A stretch of 64,000 nucleotides of DNA, taken from assembly GCA_963762605.1 (NCBI GenBank), contig CAVXLJ010000011.1:124001-188000 (forward strand). The letters are read 5' to 3'. Source of the stretch: CAVSRC01 sp963762605. GTDB lineage: Bacteria > Pseudomonadota > Alphaproteobacteria > Rhizobiales > Kaistiaceae. Below, one piece after another: positions 16,533-25,476 of this stretch; position 1 is the stretch's first letter, and every line of letters starts with the position of its first letter. The notes below the pieces were generated by a model that worked only from the letters and a program-made list of their open reading frames with translations, did no database searches and was not told the DNA's origin. The position numbers and the translations under genes are program-made.

Positions 16533-17341
16533 GCGCGCGGCTCAAGGCCACGATCCTGGGCTGCGGCGCATCGCCGGGCGTACCGCGCATCGGCAATGAC
16601 TGGGGCGCCTGCGATCCCAACGAGCCGCGCAACCGGCGGACGCGCTGTTCGTTGCTGCTTGAGCGCTTCGAAACCGGCGAGAAACCGACGCGCGTGCTGG
16701 TCGATACCGGGCCCGACGTGCGCGCCCAGCTGCTGGCGGCGAACGTCGATTTCATCGACGCGGTGATCTACACGCACGCCCATGCCGACCATACCCACGG
16801 CATCGACGACCTCAGAGCCTTCTGGATCAATACGCGGCGGCTGGTCGACATCTATGCCGACGAGAAGACGCAGGCGCATCTCGAGGGGACCTTCGGTTAT
16901 TGCTTCAAGACGCCACCCAACAGCTTCTATCCGCCGATCCTGAAGCACCATCCGGTGGCGATGGACGAGCCGGTAACGATCACCGGCGCCGGCGGCCCGC
17001 TGACCGTCATGCCGTTCCGCCAGGTCCACGGCGACATCGACTCGCTCGGCCTGCGTGTCGGCGGCCTGGCATATTCCTGCGACGTCAGCGATGTGCCGGA
17101 AGCCTCGCTGCCGTATCTCGATAACCTCGACATATGGATCGTCGATGCGCTGCGCTACAGCACCCATCCCAGCCACTTCAGCGTCAACGAAGCCGTCCAG
17201 TGGAGCAAGCGCTTCGCCGTGCGGCGCGCGGTGCTGACCCACATGACCTGCGACCTCGACTACGCCACGCTGAAGCGCGAGCTGCCGGAGGGCATCGAGC
17301 CGGCCTATGACGGCATGGTGATCGATCTGCCGATGGACTGA
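16529..17341 (+). CDS. PhnP-like metallo-beta-lactamase fold hydrolase
   Basis: 270 residues. Two-metal phosphodiesterase fold: N-terminal GCGASPGVPRIGNDWGACDP, motif YTHAHADHTHGIDDLR (HxHxDH, ~80-95), QVHGDIDSLGLRVG (His ~161), and C-terminal LTHMTCDLDY (His ~236). PhnP acts on cyclic ribose phosphates, but many homologues sit next to tatD outside any phosphonate operon, as here, so the substrate is left open. GTG start overlaps the tatD stop (GTGA). Confidence 0.92.
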   Translation: MSARLKATILGCGASPGVPRIGNDWGACDPNEPRNRRTRCSLLLERFETGEKPTRVLVDTGPDVRAQLLAANVDFIDAVIYTHAHADHTHGIDDLRAFWINTRRLVDIYADEKTQAHLEGTFGYCFKTPPNSFYPPILKHHPVAMDEPVTITGAGGPLTVMPFRQVHGDIDSLGLRVGGLAYSCDVSDVPEASLPYLDNLDIWIVDALRYSTHPSHFSVNEAVQWSKRFAVRRAVLTHMTCDLDYATLKRELPEGIEPAYDGMVIDLPMD

Positions 17342-17696
17342 CGCACAGCTGGGGCGCCAGAGCGACCGCCAGAGAAGCCCTTGGACGCCGTTTATGCGCC
17401 GGCTGTACACTGAGGTCCCAGGAAACCTGCAAGGCGCCTGTGGCGCGATCCCCAAAACGTCCCAATCTGCCATAGCCGAAATATTCCATAATATATCTTA
17501 TGCGACTTCCGTGTTGGGCAAGGGATCGGGCCAGATTGGCAAGCGCATCCGCCCGCTGACACCCGCGGCTCGCCCCCTCGGCGCCGTCCGCGCTCCACAC
17601 GCTGTCGGTGGCCATTCGTCCGCCATCTGCGCGGTGGCTCGGCGCTGCGATGCTGATAGATTGCGCGCCATCAGAATCCTTTCCCGGAGTCCGGCC
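17342..17696. other. 355-bp intergenic region holding the dif-like site
   Basis: No credible gene on either strand. The mazG frame is open upstream to 17394 but that extension has no family similarity. The only distinctive sequence is the AT-rich 28-bp palindromic core at 17481-17508 described separately. Confidence 0.6.
17481..17508 (-). other. dif: Putative dif site (XerC/XerD recombination site)
   Basis: On the reverse strand: left arm AAGTCGCATAA, centre GATATA, right arm TTATGGAATAT. This is the 11-6-11 layout of dif. Against E. coli dif, the left arm shares CGCATAA, the right arm shares TTATG and further positions, and the centre shares TATA; by eye 19 of 28 bases agree. The site is an AT-rich island in GC-rich DNA. 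XerC/XerD resolve chromosome dimers here at the replication terminus, activated by FtsK. Nearby genes on the left (8.9-17.3 kb) point right and those on the right (18.5-31.5 kb, except mazG) point left, as expected around a terminus. Confidence 0.7.
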
Positions 17697-18506
17697 ATGA
17701 CACCCTCACGCGACATCTCGCGGCTGATCGAGATTATGGCGGCGCTGCGCGACAAGGACACCGGCTGCCCCTGGGACGTGGTCCAGAGCTTCTCGACGAT
17801 CGCGCCCTACACGATCGAGGAAGCCTACGAGGTTGCCGACGCCATCGCCCGCGGCGACATGGACGACCTCAAGGACGAACTCGGCGACCTCCTCCTCCAG
17901 CCCATCTATCACGCCCAGATGGCGGCCGAGGCCGGGCTGTTTACCTTCGGCGACGTGGTCGAGGCGATCACCACGAAGATGATTCGCCGCCACCCGCATG
18001 TTTTCGGCGACGAAGACGCTCGTGCCGCCGGCGCCGCCAAGGGCTTCTGGGAGAAGGAAAAGGCCAAGGAGAAGGCTCAGCGTGCCGCCGACGGCCGCGA
18101 CGTGCCCGCGGGGCTGCTCGATGGTATTGCCGCCGGCCTGCCAGCGCTGATCCGCGCCCACAAGCTGCAGGCCAAGGCGGGAGCCGTTGGCTTCGACTGG
18201 AACGACGCCCGCCTGGTGCTCGCCAAGATCAAGGAGGAGATCGGCGAGATCGAGGCCGAACTCGACCGGCCGGAGAACACCCGGGAAGCCATGGCCGGCG
18301 AGATCGGCGACCTGCTCTTCGCCGTCGTTAACCTTGCCCGCCACCTGCATGTCGATGCCGATCAGGCCCTGCGCGGCACCAACGTCAAGTTCGAGCGCCG
18401 CTTCGCTTTTATCGAAGCCGCGCTGGCGGCCGAGAACCGCACGCCGACGGAGGCCAACCTCGACGAGATGGAGGCGCTCTGGCAGCGGTCCAAGGCAGCG
18501 GAGTAG
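17697..18506 (+). CDS. mazG: Nucleoside triphosphate pyrophosphohydrolase MazG
   Basis: 269 residues. Cleaves (d)NTPs to monophosphate and pyrophosphate, a cleaning enzyme. Two MazG modules: N-terminal CPWDVVQSFSTIAPYTIEEAYEVADAI with the ExxE...ExxD metal site (EEAYE and KDELGDLLLQ), and C-terminal KIKEEIGEIEAEL with EIGDLLFAVVNLARHL. ATG 17697 begins the conserved first helix region. Opposite in direction to hflX downstream. Confidence 0.95.
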   Translation: MTPSRDISRLIEIMAALRDKDTGCPWDVVQSFSTIAPYTIEEAYEVADAIARGDMDDLKDELGDLLLQPIYHAQMAAEAGLFTFGDVVEAITTKMIRRHPHVFGDEDARAAGAAKGFWEKEKAKEKAQRAADGRDVPAGLLDGIAAGLPALIRAHKLQAKAGAVGFDWNDARLVLAKIKEEIGEIEAELDRPENTREAMAGEIGDLLFAVVNLARHLHVDADQALRGTNVKFERRFAFIEAALAAENRTPTEANLDEMEALWQRSKAAE

Positions 18507-18556
18507 CGGCACCGGCGAGGCGCATGCTGTAACGCGCCCGGGAAGCCCGAGCGTCG

Positions 18557-19921
18557 CTACCCTGTCGCTCTCGCCTCCGGAAAGGCTTCCTGAAAGGCTG
18601 CCAGCTTCTCCGGAGCCACGCGCACATGGGCGGTGGTCGAGCCGTCCGCATTGTCGGCACGGTCGAGTACCTCACCCACCTCGTAGAGCCGATGAAGCTG
18701 GCCGAGTGCCGCACCCTCCAGCCTGACTTCGTAGGTGCGGCGGGCGGCAGCGACCTTCTCCTCGATCAGCGCAAGCAGGTCCGGCAGACCCTCCCCGGTC
18801 AGCGCCGACACCGTCACCACCGCCGGCCCACCGCCGGGCGCCGCCGGGATCACCCGCGGCGGCCGCTGTGCCGGCGGCATCAAATCGATCTTGTTCCACA
18901 CCTCAATCACCCGCTCCGGCGCGCGGGCATCGACGTCGAGTTCGGCGAGCACCGTGGCAACGTCGCGCGCCTGTGCCTCGCTGTCCGCACCGGCAATATC
19001 GCGGACATGCAGGATCACGTCGGCCTCGGCCACCTCCTCCAGCGTGCCGCGAAAGGCGGCGACCAGGGTCGTCGGGAGGTCGGCGACGAAGCCGACCGTG
19101 TCGGAGAGGATCGTGACGGCGCCGTGGGGCAGCGTCACGCGCCTGAGTGTCGGGTCGAGCGTAGCGAAAAGCCGTGAATCGGCAAAAACATGGTCGGCAG
19201 CGAGCGCATTGAACAAGGTCGATTTGCCGGCATTGGTGTAGCCGACCAGCGCGACGGTGGCCTGGCTCCCCTTCTTGCGCGTCTTGCGCTGCTGGCGGCG
19301 GCGCGTGGCCACGTCTTCGAGGTCGCGCTCGATGCGCTGGATGCGCTCCTCGATCATGCGCCGGTCGGCTTCGATCTGGGTCTCGCCCGGTCCGCCGAGG
19401 AAGCCGAAGCCGCCACGCTGGCGCTCAAGGTGGGTCCATGAGCGCACCAGCCGGCTCTTCTGGTAGTTCAGATGGGCGAGTTCGACCTGCAGCGTACCCT
19501 CGCGGGTCTGCGCCCTCTCCCCGAAAATCTCCAGGATCAGGCCGGTGCGATCGATCACTTTGGCCTTCCAGGCACGCTCGAGGTTGCGCTGCTGGACCGG
19601 CGACAGTACGCCGTCGACGACGACCAGCTCGATCTTCTCGGCCGCCACGCGCCCGGCGATCTCCTCCACCTTGCCGGAGCCGAACAGGGTCGCCGGCCGC
19701 GGGCTTGCAAGCGGCACCGCGAAGCCGGCCACGACATCAAGCTCGATGGCTTTTGCCAAGCCAACCGCCTCACTGACACGGGCCTCGCGGTCGCGTTCAG
19801 CGGCGTTGGGACGCGCCTTGACGACGGGCACCAGCACCAGGGCGCGCGCCTGTACCGTCGCGGACGGGACGACGCCCGAAACGCCTTCGGCGGCGGTCAG
19901 GTCTTGCGAAGACGCGCTCAA
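18557..19921 (-). CDS. hflX: Ribosome-associated GTPase HflX
   Basis: 454 residues. Binds the 50S subunit and splits stalled ribosomes under stress. N-terminal HflX domain with ELVVVDGVLSPVQQRNLE, then GFGFLGGPGETQIEADRR (~170), a helical linker, and the G domain: G1 GYTNAGKST (~222), G3 DTVGF, G4 NKID, G5-type SALTGEG. Overlaps the hfq stop by four bases, the classic hfq-hflX pair that ends this operon. Confidence 0.97.
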   Translation of the reverse strand: MSASSQDLTAAEGVSGVVPSATVQARALVLVPVVKARPNAAERDREARVSEAVGLAKAIELDVVAGFAVPLASPRPATLFGSGKVEEIAGRVAAEKIELVVVDGVLSPVQQRNLERAWKAKVIDRTGLILEIFGERAQTREGTLQVELAHLNYQKSRLVRSWTHLERQRGGFGFLGGPGETQIEADRRMIEERIQRIERDLEDVATRRRQQRKTRKKGSQATVALVGYTNAGKSTLFNALAADHVFADSRLFATLDPTLRRVTLPHGAVTILSDTVGFVADLPTTLVAAFRGTLEEVAEADVILHVRDIAGADSEAQARDVATVLAELDVDARAPERVIEVWNKIDLMPPAQRPPRVIPAAPGGGPAVVTVSALTGEGLPDLLALIEEKVAAARRTYEVRLEGAALGQLHRLYEVGEVLDRADNADGSTTAHVRVAPEKLAAFQEAFPEARATG

Positions 19922-20178
19922 TCCGTGTCCCGGCCAGGACCGTCATCCTCGCCCGGCTCGAAGAGCTGTAGCGGCGCGCCTGGCATCACCGTCGAGATGG
20001 CGTGCTTGTAGACAAGCTGGGAGTGCCCGTCGCGGCGCAGCAGGACGCAGAAATTGTCGAACCACGTGACGATTCCCTGGAGTTTCACCCCGTTGACCAG
20101 GAAAATCGTCAGAGGCGTCTTGTTTTTCCGCACATAGTTGAGAAACGTGTCTTGCAGGTTTTGTGCGCGTTCAGCCAT
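19918..20178 (-). CDS. hfq: RNA chaperone Hfq
   Basis: 86 residues. Hexameric Sm-like protein that pairs small RNAs with mRNAs. Sm1 motif NLQDTFLNYVRKNKTPLTIFLVNGVKL and Sm2 motif LVYKHAISTVMP (YKHAIST is the invariant signature). Short acidic C-terminal tail (EPGEDDGPGRDTD), usual for alphaproteobacteria. Lies downstream of dat and directly upstream of hflX. Confidence 0.98.
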   Translation of the reverse strand: MAERAQNLQDTFLNYVRKNKTPLTIFLVNGVKLQGIVTWFDNFCVLLRRDGHSQLVYKHAISTVMPGAPLQLFEPGEDDGPGRDTD

Positions 20179-20329
20179 GTCATTCGCTCTCGCGTTCTTG
20201 CGGCTTTCTGGTTCAGCCGGGTTTTTGTTGGGTCCTTGACCGGATGTAACCGTTTACAGTTTGCCGGGTGTTGTGTCCGTCGTCACGCGCGAAATTGCCC
20301 CAGGCGGCGCGGCCGAGGATTCCCGGGTT

Positions 20330-21208
20330 TCAGGCTCCGCTCGCCCACAAGGACGAAATCTCGACCTGTTCCGAGAACAGCCGCCTCAGGCAACTCGTCA
20401 CCGGCCCTGGCCGGCCATTACCGATTACCACGTCATTGATACGAATGACCGCTGTCACTTTAGACGAGGCCGATGTGAGAAAGGCCTCGCTGGCTGCCAG
20501 CGCCTCTGACACCGAAAATGGCCGTTCTTCTAGCGGCAGAGCCGTGCCGGCCGCGACATCGAGGACGCCGGTGCGGGTCACGCCGCGCAGAATCCCGGCC
20601 TCGGCCGAGCGCGTTACGATCGTGCCGCCGGCCGTGACGATCCAGGCATTGGTCGAAGACCCTTCGGTGACATTGCCTTGGCCATCCACGAACCACGCCT
20701 CGAAAGCCCCGGCTTCCTTGGCTTTCTGCTTGGCCAGCACATTCGGCAGCAGGCTGACTGTCTTGATGTCCACCCGCTCCCAGCGGTTTTCCGGCACGGT
20801 AATGACCGAAACCCCCTCCTCGGCCCGCTTCTCAAGCGCCGCGGTGTTGACCGGCAGGGCGGTCACAACGAGAGATGGTGCCACCGCGCCAACCGGAAAG
20901 GCATGGTTGCGCGGTGCGACGCCGCGGGTCACCTGAAGATAGACGAGACCGTCGCCGATCCGATTGCGCCGCACCACCTCGCGTAGGACGACCGCCAGCG
21001 CCGCCGGCTTCAGCGGCCAGCCGATCCTGAGTTCGCCAAGCGAGCGCTTCAGCCGCGCCATGTGGCGCGCCTCGTCGACCAGCCGGCCGCTGCGCACCGC
21101 GCACACCTCATAGACGCCGTCGGCGAACTGATATCCCCGGTCTTCGACATGGACGGCGGCCTCCCCATGGGGAAGGTAGCGGCCATTGGCATAGGCGATG
21201 CGCGGCAT
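20330..21208 (-). CDS. dat: D-amino-acid transaminase
   Basis: 292 residues, fold-type IV PLP enzyme interconverting D-alanine and D-glutamate, supplying peptidoglycan precursors. Signature: VEDRGYQFADGVYEV near the N-terminus, catalytic Lys in VDIKTVSLLPNVLAKQ (~148), and VTEGSSTNAWIV (~178) for phosphate binding. ATG 21208 begins the family N-terminus MPRIAYANGRY; the upstream frame is not conserved. It sits 11 bases after trkH in the ntr-trk-dat-hfq order known from rhizobia. Confidence 0.94.
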   Translation of the reverse strand: MPRIAYANGRYLPHGEAAVHVEDRGYQFADGVYEVCAVRSGRLVDEARHMARLKRSLGELRIGWPLKPAALAVVLREVVRRNRIGDGLVYLQVTRGVAPRNHAFPVGAVAPSLVVTALPVNTAALEKRAEEGVSVITVPENRWERVDIKTVSLLPNVLAKQKAKEAGAFEAWFVDGQGNVTEGSSTNAWIVTAGGTIVTRSAEAGILRGVTRTGVLDVAAGTALPLEERPFSVSEALAASEAFLTSASSKVTAVIRINDVVIGNGRPGPVTSCLRRLFSEQVEISSLWASGA

Positions 21209-21219
21209 GGGGCAACTTC

Positions 21220-22659
21220 CTAGGTGCGCCAATAGACGGCGTAAAGCGACGCGAACAGAACGATCACCTCGATCCGGCCAAGGATCATCGTAACGATCAT
21301 GGTGAGCTGGGCGAAGACGCCGAAATCGGCATAGGCCGGCCAGTTCGGGCCGATCAGCCATTCCTGCGAATAGAGCGGACCGACATTGGAAAAGGCGGAC
21401 ATGGCCGCCACCATGGCCGCGTCGAAGGCGGGCAGGCTGATCGCCAGCGCCAGCGCGGCGATCATGAGGACCACCACCGACAGCACCAGATTGGCCCAGA
21501 TCGCCTTCATCAGGTCGAGGTCATAAGGCTGGCTGCCGAAACGCGTCGCGCGCACGCTGTGCGGAAACAGCAGCCGCTTCAATTCGTGCATCGACTGAAC
21601 CGTCATGGCGCCGATGCGATAGAATTTGAGGCCACCGGCGGTGGACAGCGCCGCTCCGCCGCCCAGCGCCAGGAACAACACCAGCGTGTCAGGGATGGCC
21701 GACAGCCCGCCGCGGCGGGTCTCGAAGCCGGTGGTGCTGATCAGCGAGATGCTGTTGAACAGCCCCTCCCCCAGCGCAGCGAAAAGGTTCTCCCCGGCGT
21801 GGAAGGTCCAGGCATAGACAACCCCCACGACCGCCATGACGCCGACGACCCACCGGCTCTCGCGGTGGTCGAGAAGCGTCAACCAGCGGCCTTCGAGGAG
21901 GGCGCGGTGGAAGACGATGCTGGTTGCGCCGATAACCATGAACACGGCGATGACGGCCTCGGCATAGGGGCTGCCATAGGCCGACAAGTTGCCGTCAACC
22001 GGCATGAAGCCGCCGGTCGAGACCGTCGACAGCGCCAGACAGATCGCATCGAAGGCCGGGACACCGGCAAAGAACAGCAGGATGATGCACAGCGCGGTGA
22101 ACAGGGAATAGAGGCTCACCAGGCGGCGCAGCCCCTGGGCGACGCGTTCCGGACCGGCGTCGCTGAAGCCACCGAGTGCCGCAAGGCCCCGGCTTGAGAG
22201 CCCCCCGACCCCGGCCGGCGCCAGGATGGTGACGAAGGTGACCAGGGTCGCCAGACCGCCGAGCCACTGCAACTCGGCCCGCCAGAAGATGAGCGAATGT
22301 CCGGCGCCGGCGAGCGTGCGATAGACGGTGGCGCCGGTGGTCGTGAAGCCGGAAACCGCCTCGAACAGTGCCGCGACGTAGCCAAAATGGGCGTGCAACG
22401 CGAAGGGAATTGCCGCGATCAACGGTATGACCACCCACAGCGCCGCCGCCAGCGCGAAACCGGCCGTGCGGTCAAAGCGCGGCTGGTATCCCTGCAGGGC
22501 AAAGAAGATGGCCCCGGAGAGGAAGCCGGTCAGGCCGGAGACCACCAGGAAGTCCGCCGCCGCGCCGTCCTGCGACACCACAGAGATAGCCGCCGGCACG
22601 AGCATTGCCAGCGCCAGGCTGCCGAAGGCGCGCGACAGGATGTGAAGAACGCCGATCAT
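21220..22659 (-). CDS. trkH: Trk potassium transporter membrane subunit
   Basis: 479 residues. K+ uptake channel-like subunit with four repeated pore units; selectivity segments are visible as SGFTTTGATVYR, STVSTGGFMPVDG, SLISTTGFETRR and SAFSNVGPLYS. Works with the cytoplasmic gating ring TrkA encoded immediately upstream. ATG 22659 begins the first membrane segment; an upstream extension overlapping trkA is rejected. Confidence 0.95.
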   Translation of the reverse strand: MIGVLHILSRAFGSLALAMLVPAAISVVSQDGAAADFLVVSGLTGFLSGAIFFALQGYQPRFDRTAGFALAAALWVVIPLIAAIPFALHAHFGYVAALFEAVSGFTTTGATVYRTLAGAGHSLIFWRAELQWLGGLATLVTFVTILAPAGVGGLSSRGLAALGGFSDAGPERVAQGLRRLVSLYSLFTALCIILLFFAGVPAFDAICLALSTVSTGGFMPVDGNLSAYGSPYAEAVIAVFMVIGATSIVFHRALLEGRWLTLLDHRESRWVVGVMAVVGVVYAWTFHAGENLFAALGEGLFNSISLISTTGFETRRGGLSAIPDTLVLFLALGGGAALSTAGGLKFYRIGAMTVQSMHELKRLLFPHSVRATRFGSQPYDLDLMKAIWANLVLSVVVLMIAALALAISLPAFDAAMVAAMSAFSNVGPLYSQEWLIGPNWPAYADFGVFAQLTMIVTMILGRIEVIVLFASLYAVYWRT

Positions 22660-22687
22660 CGGCCCGCCGGTCCGCGCCCCCTGTGCC

Positions 22688-24064
22688 CTAGAAAAATTCG
22701 AGGCTGACGCGGAACATCTGCTCGAGCTGGCGTACACGCTCAGCGATGGCAAACATAACCACGCGGTCCCTGGCGACGATCTGGGTGAGACCGTTGGGCA
22801 CCACCACCTTGCCGTCGCGATAAATGGCGCCAATGCGGATGCCGTCGGGCAGGTCCAACTCGCGCAGCGGCTTGCCGACCAACGGCGAGGTCTCGAGCGC
22901 TTCCGCTTCAATCACCTCGGCCGCACCGTATTCGATGGTATGGACACCGCGGATGCGGCCGCGCCGGACGTGCTGAAGGATGCGCGAGACGGTCAGCGAG
23001 CGCGGGTTCACCGTCGCGTCGATGCCCAGCGTATCGGTGAAGGAATGGTAGGAGCGGTTGTTGATCAGCGCCATGGTGCTGCGGCAGCCCAGCCGCTTGG
23101 CCATGACGCAGGCGATAATGTTGACCTCGTCGTCATTGGTCAGCGCAATCAGCGTGTCGGCGTCCTGAATATCGGCTTCGCGCTGGATCTCCTGGTCGAG
23201 CGCATTGCCGTGCAGGACGACGGTGCGCTTCAGCGCGTCGGCGATGGCGACGGCGCGCTCGCGCGTCGATTCGATGATCTTGACCTTGGCGGAAGAGCCG
23301 CGCGCCTCCAGCGTATGGGCGACGAACTGGCCGATATTGCCACCGCCTGCGATGACGACGCGCTTGGCCACCGGCTCCTCGTGGCCGAAGATGCCGAGCG
23401 TGCGCACCACCTGTTCGTGCTGGCAGACGACATAGACGTGATCGCCGACCAGCATGGAATCGGCCGAGTGCGGCACGAACAGATTGCCGCCGCGCACGAT
23501 GCCGACGACAACCGCCTGGAGGTCGGGAAACAGCTCGGTGAGTTGCGACAACGGCGTGTCGACCACCGGGCAGTTTTCGTCGCAGTTGACGCCGACCACA
23601 ACCACCTCGCCGTTGGCGAATTCGACGGTGTCGAAGGCGCCGGGCAATTGCAGGCGGCGCAGCACCATCCGGCCGACCTCGATCTCCGGCGAGATGATCA
23701 CGTCGATCGGCAGGTGTTCGGACGAGAACAGGTCGGCCCAGTGCGGTTCGAGATAGCTCTGTGCGCGGATGCGGGCGATCTTGGTGGGGACATTGAACAG
23801 CGAGTGGGCCACCTGGCAGGCAACCATGTTGACCTCGTCGTGAAGCGTCACGGCGATGATCATGTCCGCCTGCTCGGCGCCGGCCTGAGCGAGCACCTCG
23901 GGGTGGGCGCCATGTCCGACGAAGCCCCGCACGTCGAGCGTGTCGCGGATCGCCTGGACGAGCTGCGGCGAGGTGTCGATCACCGAAACGTCGTTGTCCT
24001 CGACAGCAAGGCGTTCGGCGATACCGTAGCCGACCTGGCCGGCTCCGCAGATGACGACGCGCAT
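22688..24064 (-). CDS. trkA: Trk potassium transporter NAD-binding subunit
   Basis: 458 residues. Two RCK units, each with a Rossmann nucleotide-binding half: CGAGQVGYGIAERLA at the N-terminus and IAGGGNIGQFVAHTL (~238), each followed by a RCK_C domain (~140-220 and ~370-450). Forms the ring that opens TrkH on nucleotide binding. Follows ntrX by 25 bases, so expression with the nitrogen regulators is likely. Confidence 0.96.
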   Translation of the reverse strand: MRVVICGAGQVGYGIAERLAVEDNDVSVIDTSPQLVQAIRDTLDVRGFVGHGAHPEVLAQAGAEQADMIIAVTLHDEVNMVACQVAHSLFNVPTKIARIRAQSYLEPHWADLFSSEHLPIDVIISPEIEVGRMVLRRLQLPGAFDTVEFANGEVVVVGVNCDENCPVVDTPLSQLTELFPDLQAVVVGIVRGGNLFVPHSADSMLVGDHVYVVCQHEQVVRTLGIFGHEEPVAKRVVIAGGGNIGQFVAHTLEARGSSAKVKIIESTRERAVAIADALKRTVVLHGNALDQEIQREADIQDADTLIALTNDDEVNIIACVMAKRLGCRSTMALINNRSYHSFTDTLGIDATVNPRSLTVSRILQHVRRGRIRGVHTIEYGAAEVIEAEALETSPLVGKPLRELDLPDGIRIGAIYRDGKVVVPNGLTQIVARDRVVMFAIAERVRQLEQMFRVSLEFF

Positions 24065-24089
24065 AAAACCCCCGAATCCCTGGCCCGCC

Positions 24090-25457
24090 CTAGCCTACGC
24101 CGAGCGATTTCAACTTGCGATGCAGCGCCGAGCGCTCCATGCCGACGAACTCCGCCGTGCGCGAGATGTTGCCGCCGAAACGGTTGACCTGCGCGGTCAG
24201 ATATTCGCGCTCGAATATCTCGCGCGCATCACGCAGCGGCAGCGACATCAGGTGCTCGCCACCGGCTCTCCCCGGCGTCGTCGGCAGCATCTCGCCAATC
24301 TCCGCCGGCAACATGTCGGCGGAGATGACGTCGCTGGCATCGCCACGGGTCAGGATCATCAGCCGCTCGACGTTGTTGCGCAACTGGCGGATGTTGCCCG
24401 GCCAGTCATGCGCCTGAAGAACCGCCATGGCGTCGTCGCCGATGATGCGCGGCGGCAGGCCGGTGGTGCGCGAGATCTGTTCGGCGAAGTGGCGCACCAG
24501 AACCGGAATATCCTCGCGCCGCTCAGCCAGCGCCGGCACCCGCAGCGGCACCACCGCCAGCCGATGGAACAGGTCTTCGCGGAAATCGCCCTCGCTGACC
24601 TCTCCTTCCAGGTCGCGGCCGGTGGAGGAGATGATGCGCACGTCGACAGTGACCCGCGTCGACCCGCCGACGCGGGTGAAGGTCTGGTCGACCAGCACCC
24701 GCAATATCTTGCTCTGCGTCTCGCGCGGCATGTCGCCGACCTCGTCGAGGTAGAGCGTGCCGCCATGCGCTTCCTCGAGTGCGCCGACCCGACGCACGCC
24801 GCCGTTCGACGGCTCGGTGCCGAACAGCTCCGCTTCCATCCGGTCGGGCACAATGGTTGCCGCATTGAGCACCACGAACGGCCCGGCGGCGCGGCCCGAC
24901 AGTTCGTGGATGGTGCGGGCGACCAGTTCCTTACCGGAGCCCGAGGCGCCGGAGATCATGATGCGGCTGTTGGTTGGCGCCACCTTCTCCAGCGTGGAAC
25001 GCAGGTGGTTCATCGCAGCCGAGGTGCCGAGAAGCTGACTGGCGTCGCCGCTCTTCTCGCGCAGCGCCTTGACCTCACGACGCAACCTGGACGCCTCGAG
25101 GGCGCGCTCGGCGACCAGCACCAGCCGGTCGGACTTGAACGGTTTCTCGATGTAGTCGTAGGCGCCGCGCTTGATGGCGGAGACCGCGGTCTCGATGTTG
25201 CCGTGGCCAGAGATCATGACCACCGGCAGGTCGGCATGGTCGCGCTTGATCTCGTCGAGCAGCGCCAGCCCGTCCAGACGGCTGCCCTGCAGCCAGATGT
25301 CGAGGAAGATCAGCGACGGCCGCCGCTTCGCGATTTCGGCGAGTGCAGTGTCGGCATCGGCGGCGGTGCGTGTGCCGTGGCCTTCGTCGGAGAGGATGCC
25401 GGACACCAGTTCCCGGATGTCGGTTTCATCGTCAACGATGAGAATGTCGGACGCCAT
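24090..25457 (-). CDS. ntrX: Response regulator NtrX
   Basis: 455 residues. Receiver domain (1-~120; phospho-acceptor Asp in LIFLDIWLQGSRLDGL), AAA+ domain with Walker A GASGSGKE and LYLDEVGDMP, and C-terminal Fis-type HTH (GNISRTAEFVGMERSALHRKL). In place of the sigma54-contact GAFTGA loop it has GTEPSNGGVRRVGAL, so it should not activate sigma54 promoters, as known for alphaproteobacterial NtrX. Controls nitrogen, respiration and envelope genes in the class. Operon partner of ntrY, 19 bases upstream. Confidence 0.96.
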   Translation of the reverse strand: MASDILIVDDETDIRELVSGILSDEGHGTRTAADADTALAEIAKRRPSLIFLDIWLQGSRLDGLALLDEIKRDHADLPVVMISGHGNIETAVSAIKRGAYDYIEKPFKSDRLVLVAERALEASRLRREVKALREKSGDASQLLGTSAAMNHLRSTLEKVAPTNSRIMISGASGSGKELVARTIHELSGRAAGPFVVLNAATIVPDRMEAELFGTEPSNGGVRRVGALEEAHGGTLYLDEVGDMPRETQSKILRVLVDQTFTRVGGSTRVTVDVRIISSTGRDLEGEVSEGDFREDLFHRLAVVPLRVPALAERREDIPVLVRHFAEQISRTTGLPPRIIGDDAMAVLQAHDWPGNIRQLRNNVERLMILTRGDASDVISADMLPAEIGEMLPTTPGRAGGEHLMSLPLRDAREIFEREYLTAQVNRFGGNISRTAEFVGMERSALHRKLKSLGVG

Positions 25458-25476
25458 GTCAGCCGTCTTTCGCTTG

